Shown in pieces: positions 7,281 to 16,416 of a stretch of DNA of 64,000 bases. A program made the translations under genes and the position numbers. The notes beneath the pieces were generated by a model. The model made no database searches, had not been told where the DNA came from, and worked only from the letters and a program-made list of their open reading frames with translations. This DNA is from an uncultured Bacteroidales bacterium (GTDB taxonomy: Bacteria > Bacteroidota > Bacteroidia > Bacteroidales > Tenuifilaceae). Position 1 is the first letter of the stretch, and each line of letters begins with the position of its first letter. The stretch is from NCBI GenBank assembly GCA_937926785.1, contig CALBBQ010000002.1, positions 1 through 64,000 on the forward strand. The letters run 5' to 3'.

Positions 7281-10200
7281 ATGGGTTGGTTGCCTGTTAG
7301 CAAATGGCGAAAAATACTGATTACCCTACCTATCTGGGTGACTCTTACCGGAGGTGCGCTACTAGCCTATCTCCATAGCCAGGACTCCAAATTTTCCGGT
7401 CAACCTGCTCTGTTCCCAGCTGAACTGCAATCGATACTCAACGATGACACCCAAAAAAAGGAAGAAAAGTTCCTGAAAAGCTTTCCTGCATTCTGGCAAT
7501 CCGATACCATAGATTTTCAAACCCGGGAATCAATCATAGCCACAGCAAACCTCATACTCGACATCCTGCCCTCTGATAAATCCTACATTATCAACTACAT
7601 TAAAGTGGTTGCAAGTTTTTATCGCAATCCATACGCACAAAAACATTACGTGGTTTGGCAAAAATACCTAAGTGAACAAATAAAAACAGGTAATCTTAAG
7701 GCAGAATTACTTTACAGCCTAATAAACGAAACCAACCCACTAATCGATAGTTCTGCATTTTGGACTAACCAACAGCATTACTGGAAAGTTGTGCCTCATA
7801 ACTCATATAAGCTTATTTTGCAAAACGGATTGAAAGCCACCTTTGAGAACATTAGGCTGGTGTGTAAAAGATCAGCTAAAGATAGCATATACATATCCGG
7901 CACAAGCGGAAGTTACAGCTTTACCGATCTGAAGTGGGAAGGAAATCTTGGAACGGTAAGTTGGTCGAGGTCTGGATTCGACGAACAAAGAATCTTCATA
8001 AAACTTAATCGCTACAGAATTGATCTCCGGCAAAATGGCTACGCAGCCGATTCCGTTCTGCTTTACTATCCTGAGTACTTTAAACAACCCATACTTGGAC
8101 GTATGGAGGATAAAGCTTCACCTGTTTACCAGTCCGTTGGGGTTGAGTACCCCGAGTTCAATCCCTACCAGAAGTGGTTTAATGTAAAGAATATATTCAA
8201 AAATATCGATTATTCAGGGAATTTCAGAATTAACGGTTCAAAGTTAACCGGAATAGGACCCGATGGCAGCCTGGCTAAGGTTACCATTTGGCGCAATGGT
8301 AAGCCCTTCTTAACGGCAGAAGGAAGGATTATGCTCATAGAGCAATCCCGGCTCAGCGCCGATAAAGCCAGAATTGTGATCTACATAGATAAAGACTCCA
8401 TTTTCCATAACGGATTATCCTTTTCGTACCTGAATAATTCAAGAACCGTAACCATTACCCCCACCGATAGGCTTACCACGCAGAGTCCGTTCTACAGCTC
8501 GTACCACAAAATTTATGTGTGGTCTAACCAGTTAAGCTGGAACATCGATATGGATGAAATTCTTTTTGGTTCAGGATTCGGGGCGGCATTATCGAAAGCA
8601 GAATTTGAATCGGAAAATTTTTTCAACCAGGAACTTTTCGATAATATGATGGGGGCAAGCGAATTCCATCCCATCCTTACTATCTGGAACTATACCCGAA
8701 AGATTAAAAGCAACTCTTTTAAAGCAATCGACCTCGCCGTAAGCGTCCGCAGAGCCCCCGAAGAGGTTAAAATAGAGATGATGCGCCTGGCTAAACTGGG
8801 GTATGTTTTATATAACTTTGAAACCGATGAGGTTACCATCACTGAAAAGCTCAGGTACAACGTTCTGGCTCGTTTCGGTCGCACCGATTTTGATGTCATC
8901 AGGTTCAACTCATCCACCGAAGGTTCAAAACCCAACGCAAAACTCGACCTGAACAACCTTAACCTCACCATCGAAGGGGTAAACCGAATATCGGTGAGCG
9001 ACTCCCAGAATGTTTTTATATCGCCCTACAAAAACACCATTACGTTCCAAAAGAACAGGGATTTTGAGTTTGGCGGCAGGGTACGAGCCGGACTTTTCAC
9101 GTTCTACGGCAAGGCCTTCAGATTTGATTACGCCCAATTCAAGATTGAACTCCAGAAGGTTGACTCGCTGCTGCTCGATTACCAAACCGATTACCGCGAC
9201 AACTACGGTATGCGACTCACTCAAGGCGTTGCTAATGCCCTGCATATCATTTCGGGCGATATACTGATAGATAAACCCCACAACAAATCGGGCAGGGAGT
9301 ATAATCCCCAGTATCCAATCTTTAACTGCACCAGTAAATCGTATGTTTACTACGATGCTCCCTACATACATGGTGGGGTATACAAACGCGACTCTTTCTA
9401 CTTTGAGATTCAGCCGTTTGTGTACGAAAACATGGATAACTTCGAAAAAGCCGACATGAACTTCAAGGGCATTCTCTACTCCGGAAACATACTCGCACCA
9501 ATAGAAGAAACGCTTCGTATCCGTCCCGATAATTCGCTGGGCTTTATCACCACCACACCACCCGATGGTTATGCAATATATAAGGGTAAGGGAACTGCCT
9601 TTAACAAAATTGACCTCAGCAACCAGGGTCTGATTGTTAACGGTAGTATCAGCTACATAACATCATCCACCGAATCGGACAAGATGCTTCTTTTCCCTGA
9701 CTCCATGGTTACACGCTCCAACCAATTCACCATTGCCAAGCGTGAAACCGGGATAGAGTTTCCCAACGTGAAAGGCGGTAAGCATCAAATCAAATGGCTC
9801 CCTAAAGCCGATAAGATGTTTATTTCCAAAGGCGAAAAACCCTTTATCATATACGACAGCCTGGCGCAATTCACCGGGAACCTGTTACTTCAACCCTTAG
9901 GTTTAACCGGAAAGGGCAACATGGATATTCCTAATGGAAAATTATCTGCCAACTTGTTCGAATACGCAGCAAATTCATTTGTTTCACCTCAAACCACTTT
10001 AGCAATCTTGAAGCCCGGAACCGACAGCACTTCGCTTTCAACCTCAAAAGTGAAAGCCCAGGTTAACTTCACCCAAATGCAAGGCGAGTTTAGTAGGGTT
10101 GACAAAAGCATCCATGCATCGCTCGATGCCCTTCGGTACGATACCTATCTCGACCGTTTCAAGTGGGATTTGAAAGGAAACAAGGTTTACATGGAAACCC

Positions 10201-11882
10201 TAATGGCACAGGAGGATGTGCTGGCTGGAAAGTTCAGGGTAAGCAACATGGTTGACCGCGATAGCATACCGCCCGGTTCTCTGTTCTACTCCACAAAAGC
10301 AAGTGAGGACTCACTATACTTCTTTTCCCAAAAAGCAGTGTACAATACCGCTCAAGTACATTTAGCTGCCGATAGTGTAAGGTATATTATTACAGCCGAT
10401 GCAACCCTTTTCCCCGCCAAGAAAAAAGTTCAGGTTGACGCTAAAAACCGCATGTACAAGTTTACCAATGCCAGGATTAGGGCAAATAATACTACGGCCT
10501 ATCACACCCTGCACACTGCCGATATTAAAGTAAACGGTCGTAAAAGCTATGGTGGCTCTGCATACTACGATTACATTGACGAAAGGGATTCCGTCCAAAC
10601 CATATTTTTCCCCAAGGTTTACTCCGATAACAACATGAACACCTATGCCGAAGGAACCCTCACCGAACCCGACAGCTTCATGCTAAGCCCCCAATTTGCA
10701 TACATAGGTAACGTAAGTCTATCAGCTCCGGAAAAATACCTATTCTTCAAAGGCGGATCGAAACCTATTTACAACTGCCCGGAAACCATTGGTCAATGGG
10801 TGAAGTTCGAAGCCCAAATCAATCCCAAAGATGTTCTCATACCCATTGATGAATCGCCCCGAAACCTCAACCTACACCGCTTGATAAGCGGTACTATCAT
10901 TGCCGAGGACTCCATTAAACTTTACGGAGGTTTCCTGCGAAGCAGGAAGTTCTGGTCCGACTCCTCGCTCGTGCATGCCTGGGGATACATGAACTTCAAC
11001 AATAAAAACCGACGTTTCACCATTGCTCCATTACATAAACTGCAAAACCCTGACACTTGCGGGAACAGCGTTAGCATTCAAAAAGATTACTGCTGGGTAT
11101 TTGGCGAAGGGAATGTACGCTTACCGGTAAACCTCTATGAGCTGAGAACTAAAATTTATGGTAGCGTAATCCACAAGCTGGAGCCCAACCAGGCAACCAT
11201 TGATGCCATCATTAAGCTCGATTTCTTCTTCAACCAAAAAGCACTTGAAGCGATGGCTAACCAGTTAGCCGGCGCTATAACCCTCGATAAGGTAGATTTA
11301 AACCGCAAGCTTTACCGTAAAATGCTTTACGATTGGCTCACGCCACAGGAACTTCCCGATGCACTCAACCAGATATCGCTTTTTGGTTCGTTCACCCAAA
11401 TACCCAAGAGCTTACAAAGCACCATAACCCTCTCCGATGTAAAACTCAGGTGGGATCCACAAAAAAAATCCTTCGTTTCGGTTGGCAAGCTTGGTATTGG
11501 AACCATTGGCAACATTCAGATAAACCGATACGTAAATGGGTTCATTGAGTTCTACAAAGGACGAAACAGCGATAGGATGATTTTATACATCCATATTGGC
11601 GACAATGAATACTACTCCTTTTACTACGCAACCAAAGTGCTAATGGTAAGTTCTACTAACCCAGAATTTTGGGGGCCAATTGATAAGCAAAAAAATAACG
11701 AGCGAACATTTAAAAGTAAGGAGCGCCGCACGAGTTTCCGGTACATGATTGGCTCAAAACGCGAGCTAAATATTGCTCAACAGCGATACAAGGAGCTGGC
11801 ATGGGGTATCAAAGGTAATGCTACCGACGATGAGCCTGAATCAGAAAATGGCGAAGAGGAAAAGGAAAAGAAAAACAACTAA
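7281..11882 (+). CDS. Very large envelope protein of unknown function (1533 residues)
   Basis: I do not recognise a named family. One membrane segment or uncleaved signal anchor lies at about residues 11-29, after which the chain is non-membrane. The first about 170 residues look helical. The remaining about 1300 are rich in alternating polar/hydrophobic beta-type segments, with many aromatic residues and Gly/Asn turns, as in long periplasmic beta proteins (LptD/OstA, AsmA and TamB-like folds look similar at this resolution). The last about 20 residues are strongly charged (DDEPESENGEEEKEKKNN). It follows prmA by 11 bases but probably serves the cell envelope. The reading frame is intact over 4.6 kb and base use resembles its neighbours, so it is a real conserved-type gene. 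A barrier or envelope-assembly role is only a guess. Confidence 0.8.
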   Translation: MGWLPVSKWRKILITLPIWVTLTGGALLAYLHSQDSKFSGQPALFPAELQSILNDDTQKKEEKFLKSFPAFWQSDTIDFQTRESIIATANLILDILPSDKSYIINYIKVVASFYRNPYAQKHYVVWQKYLSEQIKTGNLKAELLYSLINETNPLIDSSAFWTNQQHYWKVVPHNSYKLILQNGLKATFENIRLVCKRSAKDSIYISGTSGSYSFTDLKWEGNLGTVSWSRSGFDEQRIFIKLNRYRIDLRQNGYAADSVLLYYPEYFKQPILGRMEDKASPVYQSVGVEYPEFNPYQKWFNVKNIFKNIDYSGNFRINGSKLTGIGPDGSLAKVTIWRNGKPFLTAEGRIMLIEQSRLSADKARIVIYIDKDSIFHNGLSFSYLNNSRTVTITPTDRLTTQSPFYSSYHKIYVWSNQLSWNIDMDEILFGSGFGAALSKAEFESENFFNQELFDNMMGASEFHPILTIWNYTRKIKSNSFKAIDLAVSVRRAPEEVKIEMMRLAKLGYVLYNFETDEVTITEKLRYNVLARFGRTDFDVIRFNSSTEGSKPNAKLDLNNLNLTIEGVNRISVSDSQNVFISPYKNTITFQKNRDFEFGGRVRAGLFTFYGKAFRFDYAQFKIELQKVDSLLLDYQTDYRDNYGMRLTQGVANALHIISGDILIDKPHNKSGREYNPQYPIFNCTSKSYVYYDAPYIHGGVYKRDSFYFEIQPFVYENMDNFEKADMNFKGILYSGNILAPIEETLRIRPDNSLGFITTTPPDGYAIYKGKGTAFNKIDLSNQGLIVNGSISYITSSTESDKMLLFPDSMVTRSNQFTIAKRETGIEFPNVKGGKHQIKWLPKADKMFISKGEKPFIIYDSLAQFTGNLLLQPLGLTGKGNMDIPNGKLSANLFEYAANSFVSPQTTLAILKPGTDSTSLSTSKVKAQVNFTQMQGEFSRVDKSIHASLDALRYDTYLDRFKWDLKGNKVYMETLMAQEDVLAGKFRVSNMVDRDSIPPGSLFYSTKASEDSLYFFSQKAVYNTAQVHLAADSVRYIITADATLFPAKKKVQVDAKNRMYKFTNARIRANNTTAYHTLHTADIKVNGRKSYGGSAYYDYIDERDSVQTIFFPKVYSDNNMNTYAEGTLTEPDSFMLSPQFAYIGNVSLSAPEKYLFFKGGSKPIYNCPETIGQWVKFEAQINPKDVLIPIDESPRNLNLHRLISGTIIAEDSIKLYGGFLRSRKFWSDSSLVHAWGYMNFNNKNRRFTIAPLHKLQNPDTCGNSVSIQKDYCWVFGEGNVRLPVNLYELRTKIYGSVIHKLEPNQATIDAIIKLDFFFNQKALEAMANQLAGAITLDKVDLNRKLYRKMLYDWLTPQELPDALNQISLFGSFTQIPKSLQSTITLSDVKLRWDPQKKSFVSVGKLGIGTIGNIQINRYVNGFIEFYKGRNSDRMILYIHIGDNEYYSFYYATKVLMVSSTNPEFWGPIDKQKNNERTFKSKERRTSFRYMIGSKRELNIAQQRYKELAWGIKGNATDDEPESENGEEEKEKKNN

Positions 11883-11887
11883 CGAAA

Positions 11888-12385
11888 CTAAATACCCCTT
11901 TTCTTCTCCCATACTTCCAAGTCAGATATATTACCTTTGTCAATTTTCAGCCTTAATGCAGTTTTTACGTGATGAAAGCCCGAATCTCCTGCTGCTCCAG
12001 GATTAACATACAGCAATTCGTTCTGTTTGTCATATTTTACGCGTAGTATGTGACTATGCCCGCAAACCAGAACTGAAACTTTAGTGAATTTCAGAAAATC
12101 CCTAACACTTTGCTCATACTTTCCCGGATAACCACCTATATGGGTCATATAAACGCTTACCTCTTCAACCGAGAAGTATAAAGATTGAGGGTACTCTCTT
12201 CTAACTTTATAGTCATCGATATTACCGTGAACAGCGCGTAGAGGCTTAAACGCTGAAATTTTATCGGCCAAATCGAGTGAACCAATATCGCCGGCATGCC
12301 ATATCTCATGGCATGAAGAAAAAAAATCATACAAACTTTCATCCCAGAACCCATGGGTATCGGATAGTATCCCAACATTCGTCAT
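11888..12385 (-). CDS. YfcE-type metallophosphoesterase
   Basis: 165 residues, cytosolic, of the small calcineurin-like phosphodiesterase family (YfcE/MJ0936). The metal ligands are all visible: D9 and H11 (SDTHG), D33 (HAGD), N55 (GNID), H82 (THIGG), H110 and H112 (GHSH). The family hydrolyses phosphodiesters in vitro; the physiological substrate is usually unknown. The gene is convergent with the 1533-residue gene, with only five bases between the stop codons, and divergent from rsmE. Confidence 0.93.
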   Translation of the reverse strand: MTNVGILSDTHGFWDESLYDFFSSCHEIWHAGDIGSLDLADKISAFKPLRAVHGNIDDYKVRREYPQSLYFSVEEVSVYMTHIGGYPGKYEQSVRDFLKFTKVSVLVCGHSHILRVKYDKQNELLYVNPGAAGDSGFHHVKTALRLKIDKGNISDLEVWEKKRGI

Positions 12386-12442
12386 TATACGGTTAAGTTG
12401 AATTTATTTGCCAGCCAAAGTTAAATGCTTTGCTCTATCTGC

Positions 12443-12450
12443 TAAATTTG
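12443..12450 (+). promoter_or_regulatory. Promoter -7 element of rsmE
   Basis: TAAATTTG fits TAnnTTTG exactly and ends 19 bases before the ATG at 12470. No TTG at the normal -33 distance. Confidence 0.55.
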
Positions 12451-12469
12451 TAGGATAAAAAAATTGGAC

Positions 12470-13177
12470 ATGCAAATTTTCTACGCACCCGAAATTAAAG
12501 GTTCAACATACACACTTCCCGAGGATGAATCGAAACATTGCATCCGTGTGCTGCGGATGAAACCCGGCGACAAGCTGTTGCTTACCGATGGAAAAGGGAA
12601 CATGCACACCGCATCCATTATTTCGGACAATGCTAAACACTGCATGGTTCAGATCGAATCATCGCAACGAGAGTTTAACAAACGCCCCTTCCACCTTCAT
12701 GTGGCCATTGCACCCACCAAAAACATCGAAAGGTTTGAATGGTTTCTGGAAAAAGCAACCGAAATGGGTATTGACGCAATAACCCCACTCCTTTGCGAAC
12801 GCTCCGAACGTAAAACCGTTAACCGTGAAAGGCTTGAAAAAATATTGATATCGGCCATGAAGCAATCCGTGAAAGCCTACTTGCCTTCTCTTTATGAACT
12901 AACCCCTTTTCAACAGTTTATATCAAAAAATCACTCAGAAGCCGTTAAGCTGATTGCTCACTGCAACAGCTGGGAACTTACACCCATGCAAGACCTTATC
13001 ATGAAGGGGAAAAGCGTTCTAATACTCATTGGCCCTGAAGGCGACTTTTCAGCGGCTGAGGTTAAAGCTGCCGTTGATAAGCACTTTACAGAGGTTAGCC
13101 TGAGTACATCGCGCTTGAGAACGGAAACGGCAGGCCTTGTTGCCTGCCATACCGCTAACCTGCTCAACAGGGTTTAG
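12470..13177 (+). CDS. rsmE: 16S rRNA (uracil-1498-N3)-methyltransferase
   Basis: 235 residues. RsmE methylates U1498 near the ribosomal decoding centre with SAM. The N-terminal PUA-like domain includes SKHCIRVLRMKPGD; the C-terminal SPOUT (knotted) domain shows LIGPEGDFSAAEV and SLSTSRLRTETAGL, the SAM-binding knot. A TTG at 12464 would add MD. I prefer the ATG at 12470 (MQIFYAPE), which gives the usual family start and a normal distance to the promoter. Its 3' end lies five bases from the convergent zinc-ribbon gene. Confidence 0.95.
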   Translation: MQIFYAPEIKGSTYTLPEDESKHCIRVLRMKPGDKLLLTDGKGNMHTASIISDNAKHCMVQIESSQREFNKRPFHLHVAIAPTKNIERFEWFLEKATEMGIDAITPLLCERSERKTVNRERLEKILISAMKQSVKAYLPSLYELTPFQQFISKNHSEAVKLIAHCNSWELTPMQDLIMKGKSVLILIGPEGDFSAAEVKAAVDKHFTEVSLSTSRLRTETAGLVACHTANLLNRV

Positions 13178-13182
13178 TGCTA

Positions 13183-13410
13183 TTAGCCTACAAAAAAATC
13201 TAACACATTCAGCGCCTTTTTAACAGGCACCTGGTAAAACTCTGTGTACTTGCAGTTCACACAGGTAGTTGAGGTAAATTTTCGGTTTTGAATATTGAAA
13301 AGCTTATTCAGTACACTTCCGGCAATAAATACTTCGCCCAAATCAAAATCCTTGCCTCCGCATTTTGGGCAAGGATTCTTGCCTTTAACCCTCTTGGTTT
13401 TCATCCTCAT
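13183..13410 (-). CDS. Small zinc-ribbon protein
   Basis: 75 residues. CPKCGG (15-20 region) and TTCVNCKYTEFY (about 47-58) supply a CxxC...CxxC zinc ribbon. The central GEVFIAGSVLNKLFNIQNRKF segment resembles small 'nucleic-acid-binding zinc-ribbon' proteins of Bacteroidota. The start overlaps the end of the Arc-like gene by 26 bases (an alternative ATG at 13404 also overlaps), so it is translated from the same message. It is the last gene of the SPFH/Arc-like/zinc-ribbon unit. Function unknown. Confidence 0.75.
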   Translation of the reverse strand: MRMKTKRVKGKNPCPKCGGKDFDLGEVFIAGSVLNKLFNIQNRKFTSTTCVNCKYTEFYQVPVKKALNVLDFFVG

Positions 13411-13588
13411 TCATTTTTTTAGTATCATCAGGCAATTTCTTTTTAATCCTTCCGGCTTTTCGAAGAGCCTGGTCAATTATCCACTCAATTTGCCCATTTG
13501 TACTTCGAAACTCATCGGCAGCCCACTTTTCAAGGGCAGCAAACCTTTCGGAATCGATTCGTAGGACAAAGGTTTTCTTTTGAGCCAT
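13385..13588 (-). CDS. Arc-like ribbon-helix-helix DNA-binding protein
   Basis: 67 residues. Residues 3-12 (QKKTFVLRID) form the predicted beta strand, followed by two helices (SERFAALEKWAADEF and NGQIEWIIDQALRKAG), the Arc/MetJ/CopG fold. The tail is charged and probably disordered. A TTG at 13594 is in frame, but the ATG at 13588 gives MAQKKTF and avoids running into the SPFH stop. The gene lies 6 bases after the SPFH gene and overlaps the zinc-ribbon gene. Ribbon-helix-helix proteins of this size usually repress their own operon. The 11-bp-spaced dyad at 14460-14489 in front of the SPFH gene is a natural candidate operator. Confidence 0.8.
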   Translation of the reverse strand: MAQKKTFVLRIDSERFAALEKWAADEFRSTNGQIEWIIDQALRKAGRIKKKLPDDTKKMNEDENQEG

Positions 13589-13594
13589 ACCCAA

Positions 13595-14443
13595 CTACTG
13601 ATGCAAAGTACCCGCATTGATCACAGGCCTGGCCGATTCATCGGAACAGAGCACAACCATCAGGTTGCTCACCATGGCCGCTTTCTTTTCTTCGTCAAAA
13701 TCTACTATTTGCTTTTGCGAAAGCTGATCAAGGGCCATCTGCACCATACCCACCGCACCCTCTACAATCTTACTTCTGGCTGCAACCACTGCTGTAGCCT
13801 GCTGCCTGCGGAGCATGGCTCCGGCAATTTCCGAAGCATAAGCAATGTAGTTGATTCGCGCCTCAATAACCTCTATCCCTGCTATATTAAGCCGTTCTAT
13901 CAGCTCGTTCTCCAGCTTATGGTTTACCACCTCACCTCCGGCCCTGAGGGTAATCTCCTCCTCCTCATGCTCAAAGTTGTCGTAAGGGAACATTCCTGCT
14001 AACTTCCGAAGTGCAGCATCGCTTTGAACCACAACAAAATGCTCATACTCATCAACCTCAAACGAGGCTTTATAGGTATTCTTAACCCGCCAAACCAGCA
14101 CCAGCCCTATCATTATCGGGTTACCTACCTTGTCGTTCACCTTTATGGGCTCACTGTTAAAGTTGCGTGCACGGAGCGAGATACGCTTTTTGAGGTAAAA
14201 TGGGTTAGTCCAGAAGAAACCGTTGCGCTTAATGGTACCCATGTACTTCCCGAAAAGTATTAACACAGCCGATTCGTTGGGATTTATAACAATAAATCCA
14301 GGCATTATCAGCACAACAGGTATAAATCCAAGTATAAACCATGGCGTTTCCCAAACAATAAGAGATGTGATGGTTGCTGCAAGCAAAATAAACCATGCTA
14401 CCAGCATCAGGTAGCCCGATTTGGGTTGAAACTCTTTTTCCAT
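13595..14443 (-). CDS. SPFH/Band 7 domain membrane protein
   Basis: 282 residues. Two membrane segments at about 10-55 are followed by the SPFH (stomatin/prohibitin/flotillin/HflK) domain: VINPNESAVLILFGKYMGTI, then the strands and helices up to about residue 230. The C-terminal region (MLRRQQATAVVAARSKIVEGAV) is the coiled-coil part through which such proteins form large membrane rings. These scaffolds organise membrane microdomains and proteolysis; the client here is unknown. It is the first gene of a three-gene unit with the Arc-like and zinc-ribbon genes, an association I recall from other Bacteroidota. Confidence 0.88.
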   Translation of the reverse strand: MEKEFQPKSGYLMLVAWFILLAATITSLIVWETPWFILGFIPVVLIMPGFIVINPNESAVLILFGKYMGTIKRNGFFWTNPFYLKKRISLRARNFNSEPIKVNDKVGNPIMIGLVLVWRVKNTYKASFEVDEYEHFVVVQSDAALRKLAGMFPYDNFEHEEEEITLRAGGEVVNHKLENELIERLNIAGIEVIEARINYIAYASEIAGAMLRRQQATAVVAARSKIVEGAVGMVQMALDQLSQKQIVDFDEEKKAAMVSNLMVVLCSDESARPVINAGTLHQ

Positions 14444-14459
14444 AACTATAGGTATTGGT

Positions 14460-14489
14460 TGATATTATTTTGATATCACTAATATATCA
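14460..14489. promoter_or_regulatory. Dyad-symmetric operator candidate before the SPFH-Arc operon
   Basis: TGATAT (14460-14465), TGATATCA (14471-14478) and ATATCA (14484-14489) are placed exactly symmetrically about 14474.5. Each half-site is repeated 11 bp away, one helical turn. It ends 17 bases before the SPFH start codon. This geometry is what a tetramer of ribbon-helix-helix dimers (as in Arc/MetJ) would bind, and such a protein is the second gene of the operon. Confidence 0.6.
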
Positions 14490-14510
14490 TATATTTATTT
14501 AAATGTCAAT

Positions 14511-14534
14511 AAAAAAGCCGATTTTTTTTCGGCC
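14511..14534 (-). terminator. Terminator after the small ORF downstream of rtcB
   Basis: On the minus strand GCCGA (14529-14533) and TCGGC (14517-14521) pair around a run of A, and six T follow (14511-14516). It begins at the base next to the stop codon of the 98-residue ORF, so it ends the rtcB transcript just after that ORF. Confidence 0.7.
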
Positions 14535-14831
14535 TTAGCAATTTACTTTCGTTAATAATTGATGAAAGAGCTCTTCAGGGGCAGGAGGCGTTAACAGCTC
14601 AAGCTCTTTGAGCTTTTCCTTAATTACCGATTGATTGTCGGAAAATTTCAATAACGATAAGGGCCCTCTTTGCTCAACAGATTGATTTGCTGTTGACCCT
14701 GTTTTTTTTCGAATGTTTTTTTTAGTAAACACGGTGTAGATTTTTATCATAGGCAAAAAAGGATGAACTTTAGGCATATAACGTAAACCTAACAAAAAGT
14801 ATTGCTGATATCCACAGAAAATTATTCCCAT
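14535..14831 (-). CDS. Small hypothetical protein after rtcB
   Basis: 98 codons, overlapping the last 10 bases of rtcB with its first ATG. Internal Met codons (residues 19 and 28) could also be the start. No domain is recognised. The second half is a polar linker (KKTGSTANQSVEQRG) followed by a helical segment ending in FHQLLTKVNC. In favour of a real gene: the stop codon abuts an intrinsic terminator, and the frame stays open across the whole gap. Against: no recognised family, and the first 30 residues look like non-coding translation. Confidence 0.35.
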   Translation of the reverse strand: MGIIFCGYQQYFLLGLRYMPKVHPFLPMIKIYTVFTKKNIRKKTGSTANQSVEQRGPLSLLKFSDNQSVIKEKLKELELLTPPAPEELFHQLLTKVNC

Positions 14832-16288
14832 CTATGTTTTCGTTCCGGGTTTGCCATCCGTACTATTTTTGGGGTAAAGCGGGCAAGCACGTCAACCAGA
14901 CCGGCCTGGTATTCCATAACCGTGTTGATATCCTTGTAAGCCATTGGCACCTCGTCCGTTCCACCACCAATTAGCTCAACGCCATACTTTTCGAGTATAA
15001 ACCTTAAATCATCGGGTGTAAATGTTTGCATAGCCTTGTGACGAGACATTCGCCTACCAGCGCCATGCGAAGCAGAGCAAAGCGATTCCGGGTTACCTTT
15101 CCCCCTGACCACAAAAGCCGGGTGAACCATTGAGCCCGGAATAATTCCCAGCGAGTTAGCGTGTGCAGGTGTTGCGCCCTTCCGATGAATAATCACCTTT
15201 CGGCCATCGGCCAAAACCTCTTTCCATGCAAAGTTATGGTGGTTCTCCACCCTTTTAACCGGGTTTTCCTTTAGCTCCCTCGCCACCTTGTCGTGAATCT
15301 CCCTATGGTTAGCCGAGGCATACTCACCGGCCAGGTTCATGGCCAACCAGTACTCCTGGCCCTCTTGGCTCGATAAGTCGAGCCAGGCAAGATGCCTGGC
15401 CTTTCCGGGAAGCTTCACCCTTTGCATGGCCAACTTGGAGTAATGGAGAGCCACTTCACTTCCAAAACCGCGGGAACCGGAATGTGAAAGCAACGCAAGG
15501 TAGCTACCCGGCTCAACCTTTAGCAGCTCATCGTACTGCAAAACCCTGAGCTCGCCCCACTCCACAAAATGGTTACCTCCTCCCGAGGTACCCAACTGGC
15601 TGAAAGCCAAATCGCGGAATTGGCGGATGACTTTGGTTGAACTCCACTCTTTTCCATCGAATAACGAAGTGTCAATGTGATTCTTATTCTTACTTCCTAC
15701 CCCAAAAACGGTGGTGGAATGTAAAATCTGCTTCAGCCATTCCGTTTTAGTCCTCAAAATCTCAGGCGAAATATTGAAAACCGACATGCACATCCGGCAT
15801 GCAATATCAACCCCCACAGCATAGGGTATAACCACATTGGCTGTGGTGGCCAATACCCCTCCGATGGGCAAACCATAGCCCTCATGGGCATCGGCCATTA
15901 GCGAACCGGCTACTGAAACCGGTAACGACATGGCATTATCCATCTGTTCAATTGCGCCGGGTTCAATACCCTCAATACCATACACGGAGTAAGGGATTGG
16001 TTGATGCAGCACAACATTCACATGGATTTGATCAAAAGAATTTTCAAGCCGGTTTGCCGATTCTGCACCTTTGTTATTCAAACATGCTAACAGGTTAGCA
16101 TATCGATTTTCAATCGAATTGCCACCCCCTTCCGTAGCGTAACGCTTAAGAAATGTAATAATCTCAGCCTTACTGGCCCTTTGCGTACGAATTAATGTGT
16201 TGGCTTCACGGCATACGCCATCAATATCGATACCACCAGCCGATTTGAGGAAATGGAGCTCCTTTGGTTTGATCTTGTTCTTTCCCAT
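14822..16288 (-). CDS. rtcB: RtcB family RNA ligase
   Basis: 488 residues. RtcB joins 2',3'-cyclic phosphate (or 3'-phosphate) RNA ends to 5'-OH ends using GTP and Mn2+. Visible motifs: DAHEGYGLPIGGV (133-145), the metal-site segment DIACRM (161-166, with D161 and C164), GGNHFVEWGEL, LSHSGSRGFGS, the HHNFAWKE and VIHRKGATPA segments, and SHGAGRRMSR near the C terminus, which contains the guanylylated-histidine region. The canonical form of the first metal motif is DIGCGM. The A and R substitutions, and the extra length over E. coli RtcB (408 residues), mark it as one of the variant RtcB groups. It has its own TACCTTTG promoter. No RtcA or release-factor partner is adjacent. Confidence 0.93.
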   Translation of the reverse strand: MGKNKIKPKELHFLKSAGGIDIDGVCREANTLIRTQRASKAEIITFLKRYATEGGGNSIENRYANLLACLNNKGAESANRLENSFDQIHVNVVLHQPIPYSVYGIEGIEPGAIEQMDNAMSLPVSVAGSLMADAHEGYGLPIGGVLATTANVVIPYAVGVDIACRMCMSVFNISPEILRTKTEWLKQILHSTTVFGVGSKNKNHIDTSLFDGKEWSSTKVIRQFRDLAFSQLGTSGGGNHFVEWGELRVLQYDELLKVEPGSYLALLSHSGSRGFGSEVALHYSKLAMQRVKLPGKARHLAWLDLSSQEGQEYWLAMNLAGEYASANHREIHDKVARELKENPVKRVENHHNFAWKEVLADGRKVIIHRKGATPAHANSLGIIPGSMVHPAFVVRGKGNPESLCSASHGAGRRMSRHKAMQTFTPDDLRFILEKYGVELIGGGTDEVPMAYKDINTVMEYQAGLVDVLARFTPKIVRMANPERKHRWE

Positions 16289-16295
16289 ACTTATA

Positions 16296-16303
16296 CAAAG
16301 GTA
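16296..16303 (-). promoter_or_regulatory. Promoter -7 element of rtcB
   Basis: TACCTTTG on the minus strand, a TAnnTTTG match, 7 bases before the rtcB ATG, which implies a very short or absent leader. No -33 TTG at the normal distance. If this promoter is used, the true start could be a slightly later codon. Confidence 0.45.
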
Positions 16304-16416
16304 GGGAATTTGAACGCCTTGTTAAACCCTAATCCAATGCCATCAACCAACCCGAGAGTTTTTTGCTAGGCCACAAAATAGTTAAAAAACAGATATGGAA
16401 ATACTATATGTGATTT

